Source: Anisus vortex (Eukaryota; Mollusca; Gastropoda; Planorbidae). Taken from it: a stretch of 64,000 bases of DNA. Shown in pieces: positions 11,110 to 20,815 of this stretch. The notes beneath the pieces are model-generated. The model did no database searches and was not told the origin of the DNA. It saw only the letters and a program-made list of their open reading frames with translations. How positions within the stretch are numbered: position 1 is the first letter of the stretch; every line of letters starts with the position of its first letter. Where the stretch lies: assembly GCA_949126835.1 (NCBI GenBank), contig OX421497.1:46927715-46991714 (forward strand), in the 5' to 3' direction. The translations under genes and the position numbers were made by a program.

Positions 11110-12249
11110 TTTGTAAAATAAATTCTTATGCAAATAATATTCTTACAGAGTGTGTCGTCCGGAATATTTTTAAAATAATAATAATAAAAAAAAAAAATAA
11201 CAGGACTGCGATTATTATGATAGAGACATTTTAACAAAGAAACAACAACAAAAAAAACTACATCAGATTAACTAACAGCATTTGTGGAAATAAATCTACG
11301 ATTGCAGACAACTCGAAATATGGAAAGGCGATACTTTAGATTTAAACAACAACCGTATAATAAAAACAAATAATTTTATCTTTATTACCTGTGGTTGTTT
11401 TCAATATCAACACGTAAACACAAGGTAGAGTGGACACGTGATGAATGGGGGGGGGGGGGGAGGGGGTCCAGGGAGAATGTCATATTGATATTGTTTGGCA
11501 CATCGCCAATGCTCGCCCGCTATGCTGTGGTCTGTTCCACCAGTTGAGATTATTAACGCAGTTTTTTTTTTCAATTTGTTGTATTTACATTAAATTAAAT
11601 CCTCTTTTTAAAAATGCCCTTTCTATCCACAAGGCGTTGCACAGCTCACGTGTCCAGACAGTCCAGCACGTGCTTATAATTCTATCCCCGCTGTAACAAC
11701 ACTAAACAACAACATTCAATTAAAGACAACGGATGTTGCATTTGTAGTTGTTGATTTTTTTTTTTCTGTTGTTGTTCTAATCCGTCAACAAAACTTATTG
11801 AACGGATTAGATATCAAAGCGCTGAGACCATTACATTCCTGTTGTTTACCGTGTGTGTGTATGTGTGTATGAATGTGTGTGTGTATGTGTGTATATGTTA
11901 GTGCTTTGAAAAAGTATTTAACCTATTTCTACTTTGTTCAAATCGATTGGACTGCACAATAAGATATGGGGATGGGGAGGGGGGAGGTGTTAGAACAATT
12001 CATTGCGGGTCGTGTGGGAGGGGGTGGGAAGTGGGGGGGGGGGCGGACTTGAAGTGAGAAAATTCAGAGAATTTTTTTTTATGTCGAAATCTAATGTAAT
12101 ACACCAAATATATGTAGAACATTGATGGAGAATGATGGAATGGGAGAGAGAGATAGGGAGAGATAGAGAGAAGTTAGAATTTTTAAATGGATACCGGACC
12201 AGTTGATAAGTTTGGATAGAACGAGACTTGACACGGTAGTCCAATGAGT
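11110..12249. other. intronic A+T-rich sequence, nothing recognised
   Basis: Contains poly(A), poly(G) (11449-11464 and around 12023) and a TGTGTATG tract (11850-11895). Three CACGTG or CACGTG-like words occur at 11430-11670. No coding or element signature seen. Confidence 0.5.
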
Positions 12250-12566
12250 AAAGTAATCACGTCGGACTATATTGATCATGAAGCAGCGCTCACCAGTTTC
12301 TGTGGCCACGGCATTCTAGGGGATTGTGTGGCCAGCACAATGCCCCAGCTGCTTTTACTTTAAGCCGAACTAATGTCAGGTACCCCTAGGGGGTTGTGTG
12401 GCCAGTACAATGCCCCAGTTGCTTTTACTTTAAGCCAAACTAATGTCAGGTACCCATCAGAGATGGGGTAGACTCAAGGGACACCCTCCTGGTCTTCACC
12501 AGGATTCGAACCCAGGAACTTTGTTACGCCAGCTGAACGCACTGCCTTGCTCGGCCACCTTGACAT
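12250..12566 (-). mobile_element. SINE family 1 with internal 70-bp tandem duplication
   Basis: Reverse-orientation copy with a B box (GGATTCGAACC on the plus strand at 12502-12512). The middle segment, from 'ctaggggattgtgtggcc' to 'gtcaggtacc', occurs twice in tandem (about 12315-12384 and 12385-12454) with a few differences, so the copy is longer than its relatives. Confidence 0.85.
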
Positions 12567-12624
12567 TATAGCTAGTTTGGGGGGGGGGGGTGTATAGTAG
12601 TTTTACAGTCAATTATAATTTATT

Positions 12625-12840
12625 ACATGAAGTAATCAACTTGTACTTAACATAGATGAACTTGTATATTACATAGATCAACTTATATCTACATAATATA
12701 ACAACTTATATCTTACATAGATGAACTTGTATCTTACATAGATCAACTTGTAACTTACATAGATCAACTTGTATCTTACATAGATCAACTTGTATCTTAC
12801 ATAAATCAACTTGTATCTTACATAGATCAACTTGTTTTAA
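12625..12840. repeat. minisatellite, 21-bp unit, about 9 imperfect copies
   Basis: Core CATAGATCAACTTGTATCTTA with variants; the left units are more diverged. Confidence 0.88.
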
Positions 12841-13051
12841 CAATGTTTAGTGTGTAATTTACAAATCATACCATCATTACATCTATGACGTCTAAGACTT
12901 TAATAAAACCCACCCTCAATTCGTCCCGAACTCTAGACTAGCATGCCCCCTCCCCCCACCACCATCAACCCGTCTTTTAATATAATCCGGCCTCATAGCA
13001 AAACATGTTTCACATTATAAGAAAAGGAGGGGGGGGGGTGAGGAAACAGTT

Positions 13052-13250
13052 AGGCCCTACGTGGCCGGGCACCATCTGGCCTCTGGGTTCTAACCCCCTT
13101 CCACTGGCCTCAAAGGCGAGATCGGGCTGACTTTAGGATAATTCAATACCCTTGAGATTCCAGATCAAATGCAGCCGGTGCTAAAAAAGCAACGAGCCGC
13201 TTGGCGAGGGAGGAAATAGGTGTGCGCCTTGAAGAAGAAGAAAAAAAAAG
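13052..13250 (+). mobile_element. third tRNA-derived SINE-like element
   Basis: A box-B-like GGGTTCTAACCCC lies inside 'gtggccgggcaccatctgg...', followed by about 110 bp and a (GAA)n-type tail at 13230-13245. It differs from the two other SINE families in the window. Single copy here, so the family assignment is tentative. Confidence 0.45.
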
Positions 13251-13349
13251 GGGGGGGGGAAAATAATAGGAAGGCAGGGTGCAGGCAGGTCGCGAATGAA
13301 CTTTTAAAAGACATATTATTATAGATATATGAATCTAACTTTCAACCTC

Positions 13350-13351
<2 letters not shown>

Positions 13352-13388
<37 letters not shown>
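13352..13388. repeat. (CT)n microsatellite
   Basis: Uninterrupted CT repeats. Confidence 0.95.
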
Positions 13389-13390
<2 letters not shown>

Positions 13391-13512
13391 TCCTGTTTCA
13401 TCCTCCACCATCTCCATGCCTCCCAGACTTGACTCGTAAGGTGGATAAAAAAAGGAAACTTGCATAAAGTTTATTGATGTGTTTAATAAGATAAAAACAC
13501 AAAACAATCTTC

Positions 13513-13868
13513 AAGCTTGTAGCAGGTTTATTGGTTGTGTATGTAGCAGGTTTATTGGTTGTGTATGTAGCAGGTTTATTGGTTGTGTATGAAACAGGTT
13601 TATTGGTTGTGTATGTAGCAGGTTTATTGGTTGTGTATGTAGCAGGTTTATTGGTTGTGTATGTAGCAGGTTTATTGGTTGTGTATGTAGCAGGTTTATT
13701 GGTTGTGTATGTAGCAGGTTTATTGGTTGTGTCTGTTGAAGGTTTATTGGTTGTGTCTGTTGAAGGTTTATTGGTTGTGTATGTAGCAGGTTTATTGGTT
13801 GTGTATGTAGCAGGTTTATTGGTTGTGTCTGTTGCAGGTTTATTGGTTGTGTCTGTTGCAGGTTTGTT
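13513..13868. repeat. minisatellite, 24-bp unit, about 15 copies
   Basis: Core GTAGCAGGTTTATTGGTTGT followed by GTAT. Variant units reading CTGTTGAAG or CTGTTGCAG cluster at the right end. The in-frame period (8 codons) explains an open frame that I do not regard as a gene. Confidence 0.96.
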
Positions 13869-14367
13869 ATTTGTTTGTATACAAAACTCGCTGTAATTTT
13901 CTTACTACATAATGAACTAGGGTGGGTGTAGAAACGCCCATGCCATCAACAGGTTTTCTAGGATATATCGTGCCCTTTGTCAATACCAACGCATGTACGC
14001 AAGATGGTCGTAACTCTACGTCCATCCCCAGTTTAATACGTCTTTAGCTTTCAAAGTAATACCAGCACTGGTGTGGTTCTAGTATTGGTTTTTTAAACCA
14101 TGTATATAGGTTTATTGTCATTGGTCTTTAGAATAAAGGCTTTTTGGTGTGGTTGGGACAAGAGCGTGTTGATCTAGATTCAGAGTGTGTGTGTTTTTTT
14201 TTGTCGTAATGACCTGACAGCAAACTCTACTGCCTCGATTTTTCACAGTTCTCATACTGTTGTTTTAACTAAATGGTTGACAACTGTTGTTTTAACTAAA
14301 TGGTTGACAAATGTCGAGGGCTATTTCTGGTGGTTGGGGGAAACCACTAACAGGTATGCCTATGTCG

Positions 14368-14755
14368 ACAGACGAGCAAATAAGTAGGTCGACTGATGGA
14401 CAAATAAGTAGGTCGACTGATGGACAAACAAGTAGGTCGACAGACGAGCAAATAAGTAGGTCGACTGATGGACAAATAAGTAGGTCGACTGATGGACAAA
14501 TAAGTGGGTCGACTGATGGACAAACAAGTAGGTCGACAGACGAGCAAATAAGTAGGTCGACTGATGGACAAATAAGTAGGTCGACTGATGGACAAACAAG
14601 TAGGTCGACAGACGAGCAAATAAGTAGGTCGACTGATGGACAAATAAGTAGGTCGACTGATGGACTAACAAGTAGGTCGACTGTTGGACAAATAAGTAGG
14701 TCGACTGATGGACAAACAAGTAGGTCGACAGACGGACAAAAGAGTAGGTCAGCAT
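14368..14755. repeat. 24-bp minisatellite with a GTCGAC in most units, 16 copies
   Basis: Core AAGTAGGTCGACTGATGGAC. Three variants (ending in AGACGAGCAAATA, GATGGACAAATA and GATGGACAAACA) alternate, giving a roughly 72-96-bp higher-order order. Both strands are open because 24 is a multiple of 3; it is not treated as coding. Confidence 0.95.
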
Positions 14756-14769
14756 TCATACCAAAATAA

Positions 14770-15515
14770 AACGAACGTATTGCTGACTGTATAACAAAAG
14801 AAACGGCATCAAGGCAGAGATGAAATAGTAAGTATGTAGGGACAAGTAGAGTTGGAGTGATTAGGTCAAATTTGTAGGCAATAAGTAAAAAATACAATGT
14901 ATGTAGATTTAGGCAATGTAAAACTATCTATGTCTAGGTCTATATTAACACAAAAACGGAAAAAAAACGAAAATGTCCCAAAACAACCAGAGTCAAACTA
15001 TGTCTAGATCAACAAACGCCCGCCGACTGAGCCAAAAAAAAAATACTCATGGAAAATTCTCTGGATGGCAAGCAGGTCACAGTTGGAGAGCTGTCAATGG
15101 TAGGATTCTCTGCCCTTGAAATATCTTTCACTACCTCTAATGGTTAGCAAAGGATTCGCATATCCCTCCCCCCTTTTCCATCCCTCCACAGCCCCCTCCC
15201 GCCCGCACAACACCTTCGCCCATGTTTTGATTCCGTTGGTTTTCATTTCCGTATGTACAACTGTTTCCGTCCGTCCGTCGAATCGCGTGCTCAAACAAAA
15301 ATAACGGTTTTTTTTCGCGCGAGGTCCAGTTTGACAGAAAAAGCTTGTTACGCCTCCACCCCCTTTTCCAATGACCTCTACGGCAGCAGCACGCACAGAA
15401 TGCCTAGTCGAAAGGTCCCGGTTCGATTTCAGGTTTAAGTGTCTGGATGCTGTCCCTGTGTCCATCGACCTTTAATGGAATAAAGTACATGTATATATTT
15501 TGGGCGGTATTTTGC
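14770..15515. other. intronic sequence, no gene recognised
   Basis: A+T-rich to 15060, then more mixed sequence. A tRNA-like phrase GGTCCCGGTTCGATTTCAGG near 15412 may be another SINE remnant. No exon signature seen. Confidence 0.45.
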
Positions 15516-15618
15516 CGGATGGTCCTGTGGCTAGTTCACCGGACCCGCCCTGCAGGAGTTTCGGACCTAGTGGACGTAATATTCTTCTCTCTAGAAGGAA
15601 CGTCTGTAAAACGTATAA
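15516..15618 (+). mobile_element. SINE family 2, internally deleted copy
   Basis: Head 'ggtcctgtggctagttcaccgg' is joined directly to 'ctgcaggagtttcggacc' and the tail TAGAAGGAACGTCTGTAA. Compared with 9742..9907 it lacks the B-box segment. Confidence 0.75.
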
Positions 15619-15739
15619 GTACTAAACCCTATAATTACTATAGCGTTGATCAGGGAAGTGTAACATTTTCTCCTCATTTTGGGTCATATAAGGCGTTTGA
15701 CACAACAAGATGGTGAACAGACTAATTTTAAAAGCACTA

Positions 15740-15753
15740 ATCTCTCTCTCTCT

Positions 15754-15816
<63 letters not shown>

Positions 15817-15925
15817 TCCCTCTCTCTATCTCTTTCTATATGTCTCTCTCTCTCTGTCTATCTCTCTCTCTCTCTCTGTCTATCTCTCTCTCTCTCTCTC
15901 TCTGTCTATCTCTATCTGTGTCTCT
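15740..15925. repeat. (CT)n/(TA)n/(TCTG)n compound microsatellite
   Basis: CT-rich tract, a TA run at about 15778-15812, then more CT/TCTG. Frames through it are low-complexity Ser-Leu strings. Confidence 0.95.
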
Positions 15926-16841
15926 GTATTACACACACAAACACACGTTGCTGATTCAAATCTAACGTTGAATTGGGGGAGGGGGAGGTTTGCTTTAAAC
16001 GGTCAGACCATATCATCCACCTGACCAGGCAAACAATCCCATCTCGCTCAATGACCAATTAGTTGATGAACATCCCAGTTTACCGATCAACACGACACTG
16101 GGAAATATTAATTGTTCCCACGGGCAAACACTGGGGATAACTACCCACTCGGCCACCACAGCAATCACACCTCCCCACATCACCTCCCCACAACCACACA
16201 TCACACTCACACCGATAGGCTATGGGGGGAAGGAAGCGGTGGGTATTGTGGAGTAGTAAACAAAAAAAAAGCAGAGAGAGAGAGAGAGTGAGAGAGAGAG
16301 AGTGAGAGAGAGAGAAGAGGGAAAGAGAAGGGTGACAATGAGAAAGAACAAACAACCGGGTACCCACCCCCCCCCCTTTTTCTACTATTTTTATCTGATC
16401 AAACGTCGCTAGCAAACAATCGGGAAAACCCCGAACGTCTAACCCCAAATTCCAATAATATTCGAGAGATGTCTCCTTCGAGACACGATAAGAGGAGAAT
16501 GGGGAGGGGCTTAGAGAGAGAAAGAGAGACAGAAATAGGGAGAGAGGGGTAGCTGGCTGGCCCACATGAGTTAGAGATGGTGTGAGTGTGTAAGAAATAC
16601 ATAAAAGTTATCTCAACTATTAAGGTGATATATTTATGATACATACAAGGGCTACGAATAATGGAGACAGGAAAAAAATTCCAATAGTGCTGTCGCCATC
16701 TAATTGAACGTGTCTCCTTATACTTTAATATGATCAACAAATATATTGGTCTTACCAACTGACTTGTTCTATAATCTTATCTACAAACTGACTACAAATA
16801 TGCTATAGTAAATATTGCATAATCTTATCTACATATATTAT

Positions 16842-17041
16842 GTCAAATCACAAAACCTAGAAACACTAGAGGACAGAAGGGCAAAGAGTAAAGTTGTAAA
16901 AATACATAAGGCATTAAACTCTAATTTAGAAATACAACCCAATAACAACCTGTTGCAAAGCTCAGATAAACATAAAGACAAAAACGCTTTACTTATCCCT
17001 TATGCGAGAAAAAATCTTGGTGATAATGGCATTAATGATTA
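16842..17041 (+). pseudogene. LINE ORF2 C-terminal remnant, family A
   Basis: The translation includes LETLEDRRAKSKVVKIHKAL, NNLLQSSD and LIPYAR. It matches the layout of the region that follows reverse transcriptase in many non-LTR retrotransposons ('LxxRRxxxKLxxxYKI...IPYART'). It ends at a stop at 17039-17041 without the family's 3' tail, so it is a truncated copy. More copies lie at 27899 and 31153. Confidence 0.7.
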
Positions 17042-17049
17042 AGCTTAAT

Positions 17050-17395
17050 GGGGAATAAGCATTGTTCCTTACCATGTGTATTTTAAACCCAAAATATAAG
17101 GAATTAGTTTCCATAAATCTTGATATTTAACTGTGATACTAGTCCTTAGTAGTCCATCCACGAAAAAAAAAAGATTTTAGGCTTTTATAGTTTTTCAATA
17201 GCTCTTTTGAAACATTGTACATTTTGCTTTATGCTTTACTTTTAGATAGTAAGCTAAAAGGCTAACTTTCGACAATCGATATCTTCAATTAAATATTCGG
17301 CACTTACGGAACCTTTTCCATTGATTTTTCATGGTTTAAATTTTTTAAATGTTAATTTACATCGCTTGACAGTGTTTTATATATAATTTTACATC
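17050..17395 (+). repeat. dispersed repeat X, left part of split copy
   Basis: Very similar to 48280..48655. Shared phrases include 'ccaaaatata', 'cataaatcttgatattta', 'tagtccttagtagtcc' and 'gcacttacggaacc'. The copy is interrupted by a solo LTR and resumes at 18576. Family unknown; no coding capacity. Confidence 0.8.
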
Positions 17396-17400
17396 ATATT

Positions 17401-18575
17401 TGTGACGAATGGAAACGAATCGGTCGTCACATAGGCCGAATTTTATAACTGCCAATGTTTATAACAAATGTATTAGCATCACAACCATGTATGGATTAGG
17501 AATATATGTACATTATTTTGATTAAGCGTAGGAGAGAGAGAAGGTTTAGAAATATAAATGTTGTTTGTAAATGTTAGTATATTACCTTGTTCCCATATAG
17601 CGGGGTTTCCCTGCCAAGTAAAATGATACTATACCGCCCTCTCCCCCCCCCCACCTTCCCGTGTCACCTTTTCCACCCGCGACGTGGTTATCCCCCCTTA
17701 CCTGTTAAGAATCATCTCCCTCCAACTTTGAATGGCGTACGAATTTAACGACCAGTGTCCAGATTGCAATTAAGGGTCACATAGTCTCGTGAATATCGCG
17801 CCCTCTTGCCCCCCCCCCTTTTTCCACCTTCCTGGGTGACCATATATTTCCTACCTTATCTTGTCACTGTTTCAGGAAATATAATTCCAGTTGATATCAT
17901 TTTTTCTGATCGCCAACGGTGGACATTGACATTTTTATGCATAGCTCTGGCCTTCTGCAAATGGCCCATAATTGGGCGACTTTCTAAGGCCAGGGAGATC
18001 CTTCTGTTGATCTCAAAATTTAGTACCAGATGTCAAACCATTGGTATAGTTTACACTCCCCCTCTTCATGTCCGCTATATAAGTTGAAACTGTTCGCTGT
18101 AAATTGAGTCCTAGCGCCAGTCTCATAAGAAGACACACTTTCATTTTAGTTAGAAGTCAGATCTAACTATTGTAAATATTGTTCTACTCAGATTGTTTGA
18201 TCCACCATTTTATATGCCAGTTAGTCACGAAGTTTTGCATTTTGTTGATGAATTGCCTGCATCTGCTAATAGTTTACCTTCATCATTGTATTATTATTGC
18301 TAGCCATTTTCCGCTACTATTGAATAAAGTCATACAGTTTTCTCTCATAAGACAACAGCGTTGGTTACTGTTTGGTTAGAACGTGACATTGTTGGTTAGA
18401 CTTAGACGTTTACGAAGCCACGTCTAAGGAAAGGTGTCAAATATAAATTTGCAAACGTACAGTAGAGGCTGCCATCCGACTTCAAAAGATACCTCCAGAC
18501 CAACGAAGCCAAGGGTGTGAGTTGAAACCTCCGCCACACGTGTAACCGAGTCGAATCCACAACTACCGGGTTACA
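17401..18575 (+). mobile_element. solo LTR, 1175 bp
   Basis: It starts TGTGACGAATGG and ends GGGTTACA (TG...CA). It is flanked by a perfect 5-bp duplication ATATT (17396-17400 and 18576-18580). Inside are a TATA-type CTATATAAG at about 18074-18082 and an AATAAA at about 18323-18328, the usual order of promoter then polyadenylation signal. It interrupts repeat X; the uninterrupted paralog at 48 kb shows the pre-insertion sequence. No internal region remains, as expected after LTR-LTR recombination. Confidence 0.85.
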
Positions 18576-18715
18576 ATATTGTTGAAATGATCACATTTAA
18601 AAATAAAACCTTCTTAAAGGCTATAGTAATACACCTGCCATTTATCACCACTAGACAAAGTAAACAAACGCTTTTTGTCACGTGATTGCAATCGCTCTAT
18701 TGGCTTATACTTTAA
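18576..18715 (+). repeat. dispersed repeat X, right part
   Basis: It resumes the similarity to the 48-kb copy: 'tattgttgaaatgatc', 'gccatttatcaccactagac', 'gctttttgtcacgtgatt'. See 48280..48760. Confidence 0.75.
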
Positions 18716-18724
18716 TATCGTCAC

Positions 18725-19221
18725 AAATCTATTTATGAACTTGATTGTGTGTGTCAATTTCGATGCCCATTGGTTAATATAAAGACACGTGACTTTATAG
18801 TCTCACGTGTTACTTTTGCGATTAGTACTTCTAGCCGTCCTTTGAGTAAAGTAGTTAGAACCCACACCTGTCATCCTGTCATACAGGTGACCTGGGTTGG
18901 ATTACCCCGAGGGAAGTTTTTTTTAAGTTTTCCTAATATGTTTCGATAAGTAACAATAACAAGCTAAATATTAAATTTAATATTTCATCATTTTTTTTCC
19001 TCAACGTAAGGCTTGACTTTAGTATATGAATTTGTAGTTCAGTAGCCTATACAAATTATATTAACATTTCATAATTTTTTTTCCTCATCTTAAGGCTTGA
19101 CCTAAGAAGGCTATTTATAGGTAATGTATTGGACTAACTGTGTACAAGTATTAGACAAGCTGTGTGAATGCTAATGTCATGGCTCTTCAATATTATTGTT
19201 ACCTCGGGCAACGCCGGGTAA
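18725..19221 (+). mobile_element. Helitron-like non-autonomous element with tRNA-like module
   Basis: The 3' end is CGGGCAACGCCGGGTAATCT then AGCTAG before a T. A GC-rich short hairpin followed by CTAG is the Helitron 3' pattern. The left part ('ttgtgtgtgtcaatttc', 'attggttaatataaagacacgtgac') is shared with the copy on the other strand at 33766..34566 and with a fragment at 28490. An internal stretch around 18835-18912 resembles a tRNA B-box region (GACCTGGGTTGGATTACCCC). There is no Rep/helicase, so it is non-autonomous. Confidence 0.55.
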
Positions 19222-19338
19222 TCTAGCTAGTATACTATATAATCTTTGTCACTGACTAGCAAAACTATAATATATCTAAGATGTATTGACCTAGTTACCG
19301 TGTACATGTACAAGACAAGCTATGTGAATGTTACTCAC

Positions 19339-19564
19339 CCACATAGTTCGGCATACTGGTCATGTTGTAGCGCATGTCCTTGCACATCTTGATGGTTATC
19401 GGTTCGCACCTCTGGTAATGGTTATCCGGGCGCAGGGCAGGCGCCCTGTCCACCACGCCAAAGAACACCGCCGCGAACAGCAGCAACAGCCGGCCCCCCG
19501 TGCACGCCAGGGGCACCGCCGTCCACGATTCCGGAAAACCCGGACGCAGGTTTATGAAATGCAT
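19339..19564 (-). CDS. FZD9/10: Frizzled-9/10-type receptor, first coding exon (signal peptide and CRD start)
   Basis: This is the 5' coding exon of the same Frizzled gene. It encodes 75 residues plus one base of a Gly codon. A hydrophobic signal sequence (GRLLLLFAAVFFGVV, about residues 24-38) precedes RCEPITIKMCKDMRYNMTSM, the canonical opening of a Frizzled CRD with its first two cysteines (53, 61) and an N-glycosylation site. The exon ends GTG-G followed by the donor GTGAGT. Joining to 4571 restores a Gly codon and the CRD reads on without a break; the total is 638 residues. I start at the Met at 19564 because it puts the signal peptide close to the N-terminus. An in-frame Met at 19663 would add 33 residues with no family similarity. 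A TATAAA on the minus strand at 19610-19615 would fit the shorter start. Confidence 0.9.
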
Positions 19565-19609
19565 TTCCCAGGAGTCACACGTAACACACACAGAACCAAA
19601 CCACCGGAC

Positions 19610-19615
19610 TTTATA
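19610..19615 (-). promoter_or_regulatory. possible TATA box of the Frizzled gene
   Basis: The minus strand reads TATAAAG here, 46 bases before the preferred start codon at 19564. A TSS about 30 bases downstream would leave a very short leader of about 20 bases. The site also lies inside the optional N-terminal extension, so it could simply be coding or leader sequence. Weak call. Confidence 0.25.
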
Positions 19616-20076
19616 AAACCAGGAGACCTGTTGACAGGGGAACGTAACTCTTCTTGTCAACACAACCCTTGTTTCCTATGGCTTAGAGTTAGCTTCTCTT
19701 GAAAATCGAAACTCGGTACACCTTGTAACTCGATACAAGTTTCATTCATATTTGATGCCATTATTTCCTCGAGTCGCCCCCCTTTTCAAGTTTTTTCTCT
19801 CTCTTTTTGTTTGTTAGCTTCTCAAAATCGTCGTTTGTTTTCCCGCCACTTCAACGGCTCACAACTCTGATTGATCGCTTTATAAAAAGACCTTTTTTTA
19901 TTTTAAGAAGAAAAAAAGCAGAGTTGCCGGCCCTGTTATCAAATGTTCCTTTCAAGTTCAACTCGACCCATCACACGCAACGAGTTTTTGTTGTTGTTGG
20001 GATCTTTCAACGAGGGCGACGCCGAGCGGCCAGATAAAACTTCACGCTTCTTGTAATAAACAACACGAAATACAAG

Positions 20077-20088
20077 TGACCTTTGACA
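20077..20088 (-). promoter_or_regulatory. DR1-like nuclear-receptor site upstream of Frizzled
   Basis: The plus strand reads TGACCTTTGACA, two TGACC(T/A) half-sites with one spacer base, the inverse of AGGTCA-N-AGGTCA. DR1 sites are bound by HNF4 and RXR-type receptors. It lies about 510 bases upstream of the Frizzled start. Motif match only. Confidence 0.3.
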
Positions 20089-20685
20089 CGCACGCTCGTA
20101 AATCCACCGAAAAGTAAACAAGAGCACCCACACAACCGGCGACCACGGAAGGTACCGCTGAATCCCGGCAACAAACGGGAGTCCGGGACCTTGCGAGCGT
20201 GAGATCCACTCAGTCAATTATCCAGTTTTGAATATTCCTTTCTTGACATTTAGACACACCTGGTGATACTGGTCCTTTTACACCTGGCGAAATTGGTCCC
20301 TTTTAAAACGGTATTGATGGCGTCAGAAATTCAATAGACTGGTTGCTGTACAGATTATTCGATGTTAGATTCTTGGTTCCAGTAGATATTTTGTTGTCGA
20401 GTAGATCAGCAGCCAGTCTGTGATGACATGTGCGACGTTTCATAGCATTTGGGGAACGGTCCAGATGTCAACAGTATAATGTGGTCAATGCCCCTACTGT
20501 GTAAGATGGTCAAAGGCCCTACTGTGGGTCTGACCGGATGGTTTGACAAAGTCACAAAGTGTGGCAGAAATCATTGGGTGGATCGTTATTTCTCAAAAGT
20601 TACACTTTCTGGAACTCCAATATCTGTTAAAAGAAGAAAAATAAGAAATGGTGTTACATGTTCAATCATGATTTCGTACAAATGT

Positions 20686-20815
20686 AAGTAAAGTAAGTAA
20701 AGTACCCGTCGGACCAAATTGATCATACGGCCATTATGTGGCCATGGCATACTAGGAGAATGTGTGGCCCGCACAATGCACAGCAAGTCAGGTACCCATC
20801 AGAGCTGGGTGAACT
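20686..20815 (-). mobile_element. SINE family 1, partial copy
   Basis: Tail and central part only: 'agtacccgtcggaccaaatt', 'tgtgtggcccgcacaatgc', 'aggtacccatcagagctggg'. The tRNA-like head is missing. Confidence 0.8.

Larger units (their letters stand above)
4572..19338 (-). other. 14.8 kb Frizzled intron splitting the CRD
   Basis: The intron begins GTGAGT at 19338 and ends in CAG at 4572 (minus strand). It separates CRD cysteines 2 and 3. It is filled with repeats: seven minisatellites, two or more SINE families, a LINE 3' fragment, a solo LTR and a Helitron-like element, all listed separately. I see no additional exon of any gene inside it. Its length and repeat load would permit alternative promoters or regulatory elements, but none is demonstrated. 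Confidence 0.9.
19565..20685. other. Frizzled 5' flank, no gene recognised
   Basis: Unique-looking sequence likely to include the Frizzled promoter (minus strand). The DR1-like site at 20077 is listed separately. No repeats stand out and no reading frame has family similarity. Confidence 0.5.

Noticed and set aside
10700..11234. CRISPR-like regular array
   Set aside because: Units are contiguous with no unique spacers, and the context is eukaryotic; it is a minisatellite.
13531..14897. Repeat proteins of 8-residue period from the 24-bp arrays
   Set aside because: Open on several frames and both strands; artefact of period 24.
19565..19663. Longer N-terminus of Frizzled from the Met at 19663
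   Set aside because: It adds 33 residues before the signal peptide with no family similarity; the Met at 19564 places the signal peptide normally. It cannot be excluded without transcript data.
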